Shown in pieces: positions 1 through 9,770 of a DNA stretch of 64,000 nucleotides. The DNA is from Streptomyces sp. NBC_01476 (GTDB lineage Bacteria > Actinomycetota > Actinomycetes > Streptomycetales > Streptomycetaceae). Each line of letters starts with the position of its first letter. Position 1 is the first letter of the stretch. Location of the stretch: the NCBI RefSeq assembly GCF_036227265.1, contig NZ_CP109446.1, positions 6,403,001-6,467,000 of the forward strand, read 5' to 3'. The position numbers and the translations under genes are program-made. The notes under the pieces were generated by a model. That model was not told the origin of the DNA. It did no database searches and saw only the letters and a list, made by a program, of their open reading frames with translations.

Positions 1-969
1 TTCGACGGCGTGCGGTTCGAGACCTATGTGCCCGATCCCGGGCAGCCCAGCCAGGCCGCGGCGGTGACCTGGCTCGCCGACTTCGCCGCCGGGCTGGGGC
101 CGGCGAGGAGCGAGCAGCACAAGCGGTGGTTCCGGCGGGCGCCGCAGGCCCCCACCGGGCCCGGCGGGGTGTATCTGGACGGCGGGTACGGCGTCGGCAA
201 GACGCACCTGCTGGCCTCGCTGTGGCACGCCGCCCCCGCCCCGCGCGAGCAGAAAGCGTTCGGCACCTTCGTGGAGCTGACGAACCTGGTCGGCGCCCTC
301 GGCTTCCAGGGCGCGGTCCGCGCGCTCCAGGGGCACCGGCTGGTCTGCATCGACGAGTTCGAGCTGGACGACCCGGGCGACACCGTGCTGGTCTCGACCC
401 TGCTCGGCAAGCTCGCCGACGCCGGGGTGCGGCTCGCCGCGACCTCGAACACGCTGCCGGGCAAGCTCGGCGAAGGACGGTTCGCCGCCGCGGACTTCAT
501 GCGGGAGATCCAGGGCCTGTCGGCCCGCTTCAGTTCGCTGCGGATCGACGGCGAGGACTACCGCCACCGCGGCCTGCCGCAGGCCCCCGCGCCCTTCAGC
601 GACGAACAGGTGACCGCGGCGGCGCTGCGTACCCCCGGGGCCGCACTGGACGACTTCGCGGCGCTGACCGCGCACCTGGCCACCGTGCACCCCAGCCGGT
701 ACGGGGCGCTCTGCGACGGGATCGGCGCGGTGTTCCTGCGGGACGTCGAGCAGATCACCGACCAGGCGACCGCGCTGCGGCTGGTGGTCCTCGCCGACCG
801 GCTCTACGACCGGGAGGTCCCGGTGCTGGCCTCCGGAACGCCCTTCGACCGCCTCTTCAGCGAGGACATGCTCAGCGGCGGCTACCGCAAGAAGTACTTC
901 CGCGCGGTGTCCCGGCTCACCGCGCTGGCCCGTGACGGGCAGCGGCTCGCCGGCGGACAGCGGGACTGA
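1..969 (+). CDS. zapE: ZapE/AFG1-like cell division ATPase (5' partial)
   Basis: This is an AFG1/ZapE-family P-loop ATPase, a cytoplasmic protein linked in other bacteria to Z-ring constriction. The reading frame is open to the left edge, where the first codons read F-D-G-V-R-F-E-T-Y. The family motif around RFETY-PDP-QPSQ normally lies some tens of residues inside the protein, so the true start is upstream of the window and the GTG at position 10 is internal. Counting from that GTG, the Walker A motif GGYGVGKT is at residues 58-65 and the Walker B motif LVCIDEFELDD at about 111-121. The carboxy-terminal part contains RFSSLRIDGEDYRHRG, a typical ZapE stretch. A hairpin follows the stop codon. 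Confidence 0.85.
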   Translation, partial: FDGVRFETYVPDPGQPSQAAAVTWLADFAAGLGPARSEQHKRWFRRAPQAPTGPGGVYLDGGYGVGKTHLLASLWHAAPAPREQKAFGTFVELTNLVGALGFQGAVRALQGHRLVCIDEFELDDPGDTVLVSTLLGKLADAGVRLAATSNTLPGKLGEGRFAAADFMREIQGLSARFSSLRIDGEDYRHRGLPQAPAPFSDEQVTAAALRTPGAALDDFAALTAHLATVHPSRYGALCDGIGAVFLRDVEQITDQATALRLVVLADRLYDREVPVLASGTPFDRLFSEDMLSGGYRKKYFRAVSRLTALARDGQRLAGGQRD

Positions 970-976
970 ACGCGGA

Positions 977-998
977 CACCCGCCGGCCGCGGCGGGTG
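977..998 (+). terminator. Hairpin after zapE
   Basis: A perfect 8-bp stem (CACCCGCC pairing with GGCGGGTG) encloses a 6-nt loop and starts 8 nt after the zapE stop. There is no U-tract, which is usual for actinomycete terminators. Confidence 0.5.
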
Positions 999-1055
999 CC
1001 CACCGCGGGGCCCGCGGGCTGGCGGGCCGCGGCGAACCGGCGGACGATCGGTGCC

Positions 1056-1919
1056 ATGGCCAAGTCGAAGCAGCACCCAGCCGATGTCCGCGCCCGGCTG
1101 CGCATCGCTCCTCGCGGCGGACCGGTCGACCTCTTGGCGTACGACGCCGCGGCCACCCCGGGCGGGCCGAAGGACAAGAGCAGGGCGCTCGCCGAGATCG
1201 AGGAGATGCGGCCCCTGCTGGCCGAACTCCAGGAGAAGCTCTTCGCGCAGAGCGTGGCGGGCGACCCCCGGCGGCTGCTGCTGGTCCTGCAGGGGATGGA
1301 CACCTCCGGCAAGGGCGGCACCGTCAAGCACGTGGTCGCCGGGCTCAACCCGGCCGGCCTGCGGGTCCGCGCGTTCAAGGCGCCCACCGAGGAGGAGCGC
1401 CGCCACCACTTCCTGTGGCGGATCCGCCGGGCGCTCCCGCAGCCCGGCGAGATCGGTGTCTTCGACCGCTCCCACTACGAGGACGTGCTCGCCGTCCGGG
1501 TGCACGGCCTCGTCCCGAAGGACACCTGGCGCCGCCGCTACACCGAGATCAACCAGTTCGAACGGTCGCTCACCGACGAGGGCGTGACCGTCCTCAAGGT
1601 CTTCCTGCACATCAGCTACCGGGAGCAGCGCGACCGGCTGCTGGCCCGGCTGGACAACCCCCGCAAGCACTGGAAGTTCAGCCCCGGCGACATCGAGGAC
1701 CGCAAGCTGTGGCCCGACTACCAGAAGGCGTACGAGGACGTCCTCAAGCGGTGTTCGACGGTGAACGCGCCCTGGCATCTCGTGCCGGCCGACCGCAAGT
1801 GGTACCGCAACTGGGCGATCAGCAAGCTGCTGCTGGCGCACCTGGAGGAGATCGACCCGGCCTACCCGAAGGCCGACTTCGACGTGGAGGACAGCCGCCG
1901 GCTGCTGCTCTCCCTCTGA
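1056..1919 (+). CDS. PPK2-family polyphosphate:nucleotide phosphotransferase
   Basis: A 287-residue PPK2-family kinase that moves phosphate between polyphosphate and nucleoside mono- or diphosphates. The Walker A-like motif GMDTSGKGG is at about residues 80-88. The Walker B-like segment GVFDRSHYEDVL is at about 134-145. The lid and substrate region contains RKHWKFSPGD at about 203-212. Length and spacing fit a single-domain class I/III-type PPK2. The ATG at 1056 is chosen because homologous sequence begins at MAKSKQHPADVRARL, although no strong Shine-Dalgarno precedes it; an in-frame GTG at 996 would add 20 unconserved residues. It is probably transcribed alone. The preferred nucleotide cannot be read from the sequence. 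Confidence 0.9.
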   Translation: MAKSKQHPADVRARLRIAPRGGPVDLLAYDAAATPGGPKDKSRALAEIEEMRPLLAELQEKLFAQSVAGDPRRLLLVLQGMDTSGKGGTVKHVVAGLNPAGLRVRAFKAPTEEERRHHFLWRIRRALPQPGEIGVFDRSHYEDVLAVRVHGLVPKDTWRRRYTEINQFERSLTDEGVTVLKVFLHISYREQRDRLLARLDNPRKHWKFSPGDIEDRKLWPDYQKAYEDVLKRCSTVNAPWHLVPADRKWYRNWAISKLLLAHLEEIDPAYPKADFDVEDSRRLLLSL

Positions 1920-1959
1920 GCGCGGCGCCGGCTCACCGGCCGGCCGCCAGGGACCGCAC

Positions 1960-2117
1960 TCACCCCGAGCAGGCGGTCCGCTGGGCCTCCTGCCACGCGC
2001 ACACCGGGCACAAGGTCGCGCCCCGCGTGCTCGCCGGGTGTTCCGTCGGCTCGCCGCACAGCACACAGTCGGCGAGCTCTTCCTGCGGGGTGCCGGGAGC
2101 TTCCGGCCGGGTCGGCG

Positions 2118-2121
<4 letters not shown>
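1960..2121 (-). CDS. Small zinc-ribbon protein coupled to treZ
   Basis: A 53-residue ORF that starts with GTG inside the treZ stop codon; the bases at 2118-2121 read GTGA on the minus strand, so the start and stop overlap. The peptide carries two CxxC knuckles, CVLC at about residues 19-22 and CPVC at about 38-41, and ends in a further Cys near the C-terminus. This is the pattern of a rubredoxin-like zinc ribbon. The overlap implies translational coupling to the trehalohydrolase. No function is known to me. It could assist TreZ or be an independent housekeeping ribbon protein. Confidence 0.6.
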
Positions 2122-3926
<1,805 letters not shown>

Positions 3927-3937
3927 GCACGGCTCCC

Positions 3938-3979
3938 GTCTGACGCGGTTGGTGTCTGATGCGTTGGTGACGCGGTTGT
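3938..3979. repeat. Imperfect direct repeats upstream of treZ
   Basis: Three imperfect copies of a 10-16 nt unit built on GACGCGGTTGGT lie head to tail just upstream of the treZ start. The first two share the flanking GTCTGA. They could be regulator half-sites or a random duplication. Confidence 0.35.
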
Positions 3980-4048
3980 ACCGGCTCTGCACCGGTGGTG
4001 CGGAACGTCGTGGGTTCGTACCGAACCCCGGGCACATGCATGCCCTGG

Positions 4049-4072
4049 CCCCGGGCACTTCCATGCCCGGGG
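4049..4072 (-). terminator. Hairpin after the GNAT gene
   Basis: A perfect 9-bp stem (CCCCGGGCA pairing with TGCCCGGGG) with a 6-nt loop lies 10 nt beyond the stop of the minus-strand GNAT gene. It also insulates treZ from that gene. Confidence 0.55.
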
Positions 4073-4081
4073 CGGCCGGAT

Positions 4082-5002
4082 TCAGACGAAGTTCACACGC
4101 TCCTGAGTGATCGGATACCCCGCTTTCGCGAAGTTCGCCGCCATCGGGAAATTCTCCTGATCAGTAGCCGCAGCGACCTCCTCAGCACCCCGCTCCACCA
4201 GATCGTGGGTGCACTCCACCAGCAGGTCGTAGGAGTAGCCGTGCCCGCGCTGCTCGGGCACCACCGCGATGAACCCGACACAGAACCCGCCGGGGTTCTT
4301 CGCCGGGACGTGCACGCCCGCCACCTCGCCCTGCGCGGTGTACGCGACCCGCCGCCACTCGGCCGCGGAGGTCAGCCAGTCGAGGAAGCCGATCGCCTCG
4401 TCGAGCGCCGCCTCCAGGCCGTGCTCGTCCAGCATCCGCCGGTCGTGGGCGTCCAGGGTGCCGGTCATGACGCGGGCCAGCACCGCCCGGAAGGCGGCGT
4501 CGTCGGGTTCGGGCCGGCAGATCAGCCGGCCGGTGCGGGGCGGCAGCGGGTCGCGGCCGGCCTGCCAGGTGTAGCGGTACCGCTCGACCAGCTTGCGCAG
4601 GCCGCCGGCTTCGGCCGCCGCCATCCGGGCCTCGGCTTCGGCGCGCACCGCGGGCTGCTCCCGCCAGCCGTACGGCAGCAGCAGGTCGTACTCGGCGCTG
4701 ATGTCCGCGGTGCGCAGCAGTGCGGCGGCCGCGGCCGACTCGCCGGGCGCGAAGTCGAACCAGTCCAGGGCGAGCGGCTTGGTGTCCCCGGGCTTGCCCC
4801 ACCACGCGGCGCGCGCGGCCACCATGCCGCCGCGCAGGGCGACCCAGGACCACTCGGGACGGAACTCACCGCCCGCGTCGAGGGTCGCGAACCGCAGGCC
4901 GAGCAGTGCGCGGCCCACCAGGGAGGTGGCAGGAAGGGAGTTGAAGAGGGTGGACTCACCCGTGGTGAGCGGGCGGATGACCAGGTCCGACAGGTCCGGC
5001 AT
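4082..5002 (-). CDS. GNAT-family N-acetyltransferase
   Basis: A 306-residue protein with a C-terminal GNAT fold. The acetyl-CoA region reads VGFIAVVPEQRGHGYSYDLL, the actinomycete form of the R/Q-x-x-G-x-G/A loop, followed by CTHDLVERG. The N-terminal half is a family-specific extension with no domain I recognise. The ATG at 5002 has GAAGGA at good spacing. The acceptor substrate cannot be inferred. It appears monocistronic. Confidence 0.75.
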   Translation of the reverse strand: MPDLSDLVIRPLTTGESTLFNSLPATSLVGRALLGLRFATLDAGGEFRPEWSWVALRGGMVAARAAWWGKPGDTKPLALDWFDFAPGESAAAAALLRTADISAEYDLLLPYGWREQPAVRAEAEARMAAAEAGGLRKLVERYRYTWQAGRDPLPPRTGRLICRPEPDDAAFRAVLARVMTGTLDAHDRRMLDEHGLEAALDEAIGFLDWLTSAAEWRRVAYTAQGEVAGVHVPAKNPGGFCVGFIAVVPEQRGHGYSYDLLVECTHDLVERGAEEVAAATDQENFPMAANFAKAGYPITQERVNFV

Positions 5003-5129
5003 GTGTTTCCTTCGTGAGCGGACGGAGCGCTCCCGGAAGGTTCACGGACGCCCGGGGAAGAGGCGGGAGCGCGGTGGAGAAGTCTTCATCGCACTCGCCT
5101 CCTTCCGATCAGCCATGGGCGTGCCGAGC

Positions 5130-5160
5130 ACCCTAGCCAGGCCCGCGGCGACGGGTCCAG
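5130..5160 (-). promoter_or_regulatory. Candidate promoter for the GNAT gene
   Basis: On the minus strand CTGGAC (5160-5155) and TAGGGT (5135-5130) resemble -35 and -10 elements with a 19-nt spacer. This would give a leader of about 120 nt to the GNAT start. It is sequence resemblance only. Confidence 0.3.
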
Positions 5161-5223
5161 CCGTTTTTCCCGCCGGCGGGCCTGACCGTGTGCCTGACTG
5201 CGTGCGTGCTCGGTGGTCCGGGG

Positions 5224-5763
5224 TCAGGTCAGGGGGGTGTAGGGGTCTCCGTGGGGGCCCAGGGGGAGGTAGTGGGGGGTGGTGCGGGAGAGGCTTGTGT
5301 GGAGGCGGCGCAGCAGTTCGGGGGTGTCGGGACGGCTCAGGCCGAGGAGGGTCGTCACCCGGTCCCGGCGCTCGTCGAGGTCGGGGAAGGTCGAACCGTA
5401 TTCGGCCTCCAGCTCCGCCACCGGGAAGTCGCGGCCCGGGAGGCAGTCCTGCCAGTAGGGCAGCCCGATCAGGAGTTCCAGCGCCTCCGGGAGCGACGCG
5501 GCGATCAGCCCGCCCTCACCCTCCGAACTCACGTACAGCACCGGCCGGCCGGCCCCGGCGCCCGCGCCCGCCTGGTAGTACGTGCCGCCGTTGCCGTCAC
5601 CGGCGACCGCCTGCAGCGGGGTCCCGGACGGCAGCCGTATCGCCTCACATTGCCCGGACCTGGACGGCTCGAAGTCACCCGGCCAGGCGAGGAACTCCTC
5701 CGCCTCCCGGCTCCCCAGGATGCGTCCCAGCAGGGAGTGCGTGTCCGTCTCGGTGGTGGTCAT
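5224..5763 (-). CDS. Conserved hypothetical protein (possibly SUKH/SMI1-like)
   Basis: A 179-residue soluble acidic protein with no signal peptide or membrane segment. The pattern SREAEEFLAWPGDFEPS, then GDGNGGTYYQAG, then RPVLYVSSEGEGGLIA resembles the streptomycete hypothetical proteins sometimes grouped with SMI1/KNR4 (SUKH) folds, but I cannot confirm the family. The ATG at 5763 is chosen over the in-frame GTG-type start at 5793 because the extra ten residues look unrelated. It lies 57 nt downstream of the CGNR regulator gene on the same strand and may be cotranscribed with it. Confidence 0.6.
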   Translation of the reverse strand: MTTTETDTHSLLGRILGSREAEEFLAWPGDFEPSRSGQCEAIRLPSGTPLQAVAGDGNGGTYYQAGAGAGAGRPVLYVSSEGEGGLIAASLPEALELLIGLPYWQDCLPGRDFPVAELEAEYGSTFPDLDERRDRVTTLLGLSRPDTPELLRRLHTSLSRTTPHYLPLGPHGDPYTPLT

Positions 5764-5820
5764 GGCACCGAACGTAACAGCGGGGTCCGACAACCCCCGT
5801 GCCCGCAGGTCGCCGACCGG

Positions 5821-6387
5821 TCAGGACTGCTGGTGGCGGACCCGGTAGGCGGCGACGTTGGTGCGGTTGCCGCAGACCTCGTAGGAGTGCCAGCGCCGGG
5901 TGCGGCTGCGGGAGGTGTCGTAGAACGCCTCGTGGCACTCCTCGTTGGCGCAGAGCCGGATCCGCGTCCAGTTGTCCGCGGCGACCAGGGCGGCGACCGC
6001 CTGCACGATGCCGCCGACGACCGGGTCACCATCGGTCTGCCGCAGGTCCACCCGGCCGGGGCCGGTGAACTCCTGCCGGAAGGTGACCGCCGCGATACGG
6101 CCGGACAGCGCCGCCCAGTGGTGCGCCCGGTCCGCGGGGTCGGCCGCGGCCACCAGTGCCAGCAGGTCCGAGCGGATCGCGCGCGCCGCCTCCAGCCGGT
6201 CCGCTGCGCCGGAACCCTCCACCGGGTGGGCGCCGAAGGGGCGCAGGACGGCCGCGGCCGTCCGCGGGTCGTCGAGCTTGTCACCGAGGTTGGCGTACGG
6301 CCGTGAGTTGAGCAGGTCCACCACGGCGACCGCGACCTGGGGTATGGCCGCTTCGCGCCGCTGGGGTGCCGTGGTCTTCGGTGCCAT
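5821..6387 (-). CDS. CGNR zinc-finger (ABATE-domain) transcription regulator
   Basis: A 188-residue protein with the two-part layout of the CGNR family. The N-terminal ABATE-type helical domain covers about residues 15-135 and a small zinc finger about 144-182. The finger reads RLCANEECHEAFYD, then RRWHSYEVCGNR, giving C146, C151, H167 and C172 as likely ligands. H167 stands where most relatives have Cys. The protein is presumed cytoplasmic and DNA-binding. It is divergent from the gene at 6569, with about 180 nt between the starts and an inverted repeat in the gap, so it may regulate that gene. Confidence 0.85.
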   Translation of the reverse strand: MAPKTTAPQRREAAIPQVAVAVVDLLNSRPYANLGDKLDDPRTAAAVLRPFGAHPVEGSGAADRLEAARAIRSDLLALVAAADPADRAHHWAALSGRIAAVTFRQEFTGPGRVDLRQTDGDPVVGGIVQAVAALVAADNWTRIRLCANEECHEAFYDTSRSRTRRWHSYEVCGNRTNVAAYRVRHQQS

Positions 6388-6449
6388 GACCGCATCCTAC
6401 GTCGACATGGTCTATTTCACGAAGACCTTTACATCGGGCACCTTCCCTG

Positions 6450-6475
6450 CGTAGCGTGTAAGTGTCTTCGCTACG
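6450..6475. promoter_or_regulatory. Inverted repeat between the CGNR gene and the 6569 gene
   Basis: CGTAGCG (6450-6456) and CGCTACG (6469-6475) form perfect 7-bp arms around 12 nt in the divergent intergenic region. A dimeric regulator site, possibly for the adjacent CGNR protein, is the natural reading. Confidence 0.45.
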
Positions 6476-6568
6476 AAGGCCATGTCACCGCCTCGCTGAG
6501 GCCGGACCCACCGGCCCGGCCGGCGCGACCGACCCCACCGGCACCGACCAGAAGGACGCCTGACCGCC

Positions 6569-7291
6569 ATGAACGACCTGCTGCAGCACGTGATCGACAC
6601 CTATGGCGGCCTCGACCGCTGGAACGGCTACCGCGAACTCACCGCCCGCGTGCGGGGCGGCGGCGTGCTGTGGACGCTCAAGCAGCAAGAGGGCGTGCTC
6701 GACGACTACACCACCCGTATCGAACTGCACCGGCAGTACGCCGCCCACGCGTTCGCCGGCCCCGGCCTGCTCAGCGTCTACACGCCCGACCGGGTGGCCG
6801 TAGAGAAGGAGACGGGTGAGGTGGTCGAGGAGCGCACCGACCCGCGGGCGGCCTTCGCCGGGCACGAGTTCACCACCCCGTGGGACCGCCTGCACCTGGC
6901 CTACTTCACCGGCTACGCCATGTGGACGTACCTCACCGAGCCCTTCTCACTGGCCGCCCCCGGCACCGTCACCGAGGAGATCGAACCCTGGCAGGAGGAC
7001 GGCGAGACCTGGCGCCGCCTGAAGGTGCTCCTCGCGCCGGAACTCACCGGCCACAGCAGGGAGAACGTCTACTACATCGACGCCGACGGCCTGATCCGGC
7101 GGCACGACTACTTCGCCGAAGTGCTCGGGACCGGCGTCACCCGCGCCGCCCACATGATCTCCGGGCACCGCGAGTACGACGGCATCGTGGTGCCGGCCGA
7201 ACGGCGGGTCTGGCGGATCGGCGAGGGCAACAAGCCGAACAAGGACGTGCTGAGCGTCTCCATCGACGTGAGCGACGTCAGCTTCCGCTGA
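6569..7291 (+). CDS. Conserved hypothetical protein, divergent from the CGNR regulator
   Basis: A 240-residue soluble protein that opens MNDLLQHVIDTYGGLDRWNGY, a signature I associate with an unnamed actinomycete family. The YGGLDRW motif resembles the N-terminus of lipoprotein-carrier (LolA-like) or cyclic-ether folds in which one beta sheet binds a lipid. No signal peptide, metal motif or catalytic motif is evident. GAAGGA lies upstream of the ATG at 6569. The 3' end overlaps treY by 14 bp in convergent orientation. The divergent CGNR gene suggests dedicated control. Function unknown. Confidence 0.7.
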   Translation: MNDLLQHVIDTYGGLDRWNGYRELTARVRGGGVLWTLKQQEGVLDDYTTRIELHRQYAAHAFAGPGLLSVYTPDRVAVEKETGEVVEERTDPRAAFAGHEFTTPWDRLHLAYFTGYAMWTYLTEPFSLAAPGTVTEEIEPWQEDGETWRRLKVLLAPELTGHSRENVYYIDADGLIRRHDYFAEVLGTGVTRAAHMISGHREYDGIVVPAERRVWRIGEGNKPNKDVLSVSIDVSDVSFR

Positions 7292-9686
7292 CGGCCGTGA
7301 GCAGTGCCACCGGGGAGTGGGCGAACAGGTCCGCCAGGGGCACCCGGCCCTCGTACGCGCCGCCGCCGAGGCGGTCCTGCCAGCGTCCTGGCGGCAGCGG
7401 CAGGACCGTGTCGCGCCAGCCGCCCGCCTCCTCCAGCCGGCGCGAGAGCCGGGTGACGGCGGTCAGCGCGCCGCCGCCGCGGACGAAGGCGACGCAGTGG
7501 CCGGCCGCCGGACCGGCCGCTGCCAGCGGTTCGTAGCCGGCGTCCGGCCCGTACCAGTGCGGGTGGTCGCGGCGCAGCCGCAGGGCGACCGCGGTCAGCC
7601 GCAGCTTCTCCTCGGCGAAGGAGCCGGGCGCCCGGCCGGCCAGCAGTTCGCGCAGGAGGCCGGCGTCCGGGCTGCCCATCGGGGCGCGGTTGTCCGGGTC
7701 CACCAAGGTGTACACCGGCAGCTCCGTGCCCTGGTAGACGTCCGGCACGCCCGGCATCGTCAGGTGCAGCAGCGCCGCGCCCAGGCTGTTCGCTGACTCG
7801 TAGCGCGCCAGCGAGCGGACGAACGTGACGACCCCGCCGGCGCCGGCCGTGCACGGCCCCTGCTCGGTGAAGTCGGCGACGGCCTTCTCGTACGCGCCGT
7901 CCTGCTCTGTCCAGGTGGTGTGCAGGCCGGCCTCGCGGACGCTCTTGAGGGCGGCGGGGACCAGCCGGTCCGGCGGGCAGGAGCCGAGGCCGACGCCGGT
8001 CTGCCGGACGGTGTACTCGGTGTGGCGGTCCGGTGCCTCCGCACCGCCCGCCGGCGCCTCCAGCCACTCCCGCCAGGCACCGGGGAGTTCGGTGAGGACC
8101 GCCAGCCGCAGCCGCAGGTCGGCGCTGCGCTTGGTGTCGTGCGTGGACAGGACCGTCCCGGTGGCGGGCCGCTCGCGCCGCATCCGCTCGCAGTAGGCGT
8201 GGAACTCCGCGGGCGTGGTGGCCGGTTCGCCCGGGTCGCGGCCCACCTCGCAGAGCGACAGCAGCGGCACGTACCGGTAGAAGGCGGCGTCCTCCACGGA
8301 CTTGGCGTGCAGCGCCGAGGCGACCTGGGCGAAGCGGGGCACGAAGTCGTCGGCGGCGGCGCCGGCCGCCCGGCCCAGCGCCAGGTCCCGGACGAAGTCG
8401 ACGGCCGGCGCCAGTTCCGGCGCGGACTCCCGGCGGGCCTGCGCCGCGGCCTGCTCCAGCATGGCCGTGTCGAGGTCGGTGGCCGGAGTGCCGGGTACGA
8501 CGTAGGGGCGGTAGACCGGGATCTGGACCAGGAGCGCGCGGATCGCGTCGGCGAGGAGTTCGGGGCCGTACGGGGGGCTGCCGGGGACCGCGCCGCGGGC
8601 CTGTTCCGCGGCGCGCCGGAGCCTGGCCACTTCGGTGGCCAGGTCGAGCGACACCACCCGGTGGGCGGCCCGGCGGACGGTCGGTGCCCAGCGCCCGCCG
8701 GTCTCGTCCCCGACGCCGGTGAAGTCCCGGTAGAAGCCGGCCACCTCGGCCGCACCCGCCGGGTCGGTGAACAGCCCGTCGACGCGGTCCAGCGCGTCGT
8801 ATCCGGTGGTGCCCGCGCACTCCCAGTCCGCCGGCAGCCGCTCGTCGCGCTGGAGGATCTTCTCCACCACCGTCCAGCGCCCGCCGCTCGCCGCCGCCAG
8901 CCGCCGCAGATAGCCCGCGGGGTCGGCGAGACCGTCCGGGTGGTCGATCCGCAGGCCGTCCACCACACCGTCACGCAGCAGCCGCAGCACCGTGGCGTGG
9001 GTGGCCTCGAAGACCTCCGGGCGCTCGACGCGGACCGCGATCAGCTCGGAGATGGTGAAGAAACGGCGGTAGTTCAGCTCGGTGCGGGCGGCCCGCCAGT
9101 ACGCGAGCCGGTAGTGCTGGGCCTCGACCAGTTCCGGCAGCGGCAGTTCCCCGGTGCCGGGCCGCAGCGGGAAGCGGTGCTCGTAGTAGGCGAGCACCGG
9201 TTCGCCGGCCGCCTCGTCGTTCACCACCGACAGACTGCCCAGCGCGTCCGGCAGCGGCTCGCCGAGCACCGGCAGCAGCACCTTGCCGTCGAGCGCGTCC
9301 CACTCGATGTCGAACCAGGAGGCGTACGGCGAGCCCGGCCCCTCGCGCAGCGTCTGCCAGAGCGGGGCGTTGAGGTACTCCGGGGCCGGCACCGCCATGT
9401 GGTTGGGCACGATGTCCAGGATCAGGCCCAGGCCCTGCTCCCGGGCGGCGCGGGAGAGTTCGCGCAGGCCCTCCTCGCCGCCCAGTTCGCCGCGGACCCG
9501 GGTGTGGTCCACCACGTCGTAGCCGTGCGTGGAGCCGGGCACCGCGGTCAGCACCGGGGACAGATGCAGATGGGTGACGCCCAGTTCGGCCAGGTACGGC
9601 AGCGCGGCCGCGGTGTCGGCGAAGGTGAAGCCGGGCTGCAGCTGCACCCGGTAGGTCGAGCCGGGCGTCACGGGATGTGCGGTCAT
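7278..9686 (-). CDS. treY: Malto-oligosyltrehalose synthase
   Basis: An 802-residue GH13 enzyme, the usual TreY size, which isomerises the reducing-end alpha-1,4 bond of maltodextrin to an alpha,alpha-1,1 bond. The start is MTAHPVTPGSTYRVQLQPGF, where STYR-Q-QPGFTF is the family signature. Catalytic regions seen are LILDIVPNHM, DGLRIDHPDGL with the nucleophile Asp, and VVEKIL with the Glu. Later, LSTHDTKRSAD and VPDVYQGTELP are typical. It lies 84 nt downstream of glgX on the same strand and is probably cotranscribed. Its product is the substrate of TreZ, encoded at 2118-3926. Confidence 0.95.
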   Translation of the reverse strand: MTAHPVTPGSTYRVQLQPGFTFADTAAALPYLAELGVTHLHLSPVLTAVPGSTHGYDVVDHTRVRGELGGEEGLRELSRAAREQGLGLILDIVPNHMAVPAPEYLNAPLWQTLREGPGSPYASWFDIEWDALDGKVLLPVLGEPLPDALGSLSVVNDEAAGEPVLAYYEHRFPLRPGTGELPLPELVEAQHYRLAYWRAARTELNYRRFFTISELIAVRVERPEVFEATHATVLRLLRDGVVDGLRIDHPDGLADPAGYLRRLAAASGGRWTVVEKILQRDERLPADWECAGTTGYDALDRVDGLFTDPAGAAEVAGFYRDFTGVGDETGGRWAPTVRRAAHRVVSLDLATEVARLRRAAEQARGAVPGSPPYGPELLADAIRALLVQIPVYRPYVVPGTPATDLDTAMLEQAAAQARRESAPELAPAVDFVRDLALGRAAGAAADDFVPRFAQVASALHAKSVEDAAFYRYVPLLSLCEVGRDPGEPATTPAEFHAYCERMRRERPATGTVLSTHDTKRSADLRLRLAVLTELPGAWREWLEAPAGGAEAPDRHTEYTVRQTGVGLGSCPPDRLVPAALKSVREAGLHTTWTEQDGAYEKAVADFTEQGPCTAGAGGVVTFVRSLARYESANSLGAALLHLTMPGVPDVYQGTELPVYTLVDPDNRAPMGSPDAGLLRELLAGRAPGSFAEEKLRLTAVALRLRRDHPHWYGPDAGYEPLAAAGPAAGHCVAFVRGGGALTAVTRLSRRLEEAGGWRDTVLPLPPGRWQDRLGGGAYEGRVPLADLFAHSPVALLTAVSGS

Positions 9687-9770
9687 GGGGTCTTCTCTAC
9701 CCCGGATCAGCGATTCAGGCGCGTCCGGGGGCTCTCGTGTCGCCCGCGGGCGCCGCGGCCCGGGCCGGCC

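Noticed and set aside
4004..4026. A GGGTTCGTACCGAACCC segment that looks like a tRNA T-arm
   Set aside because: No acceptor, D or anticodon arm fits around it; it is a chance hairpin near a terminator.
3927..4064. A longer N-terminus for TreZ
   Set aside because: The extra residues are Cys/Arg-rich and unlike homologues, while a GTG with a good ribosome-binding site exists at 3926.
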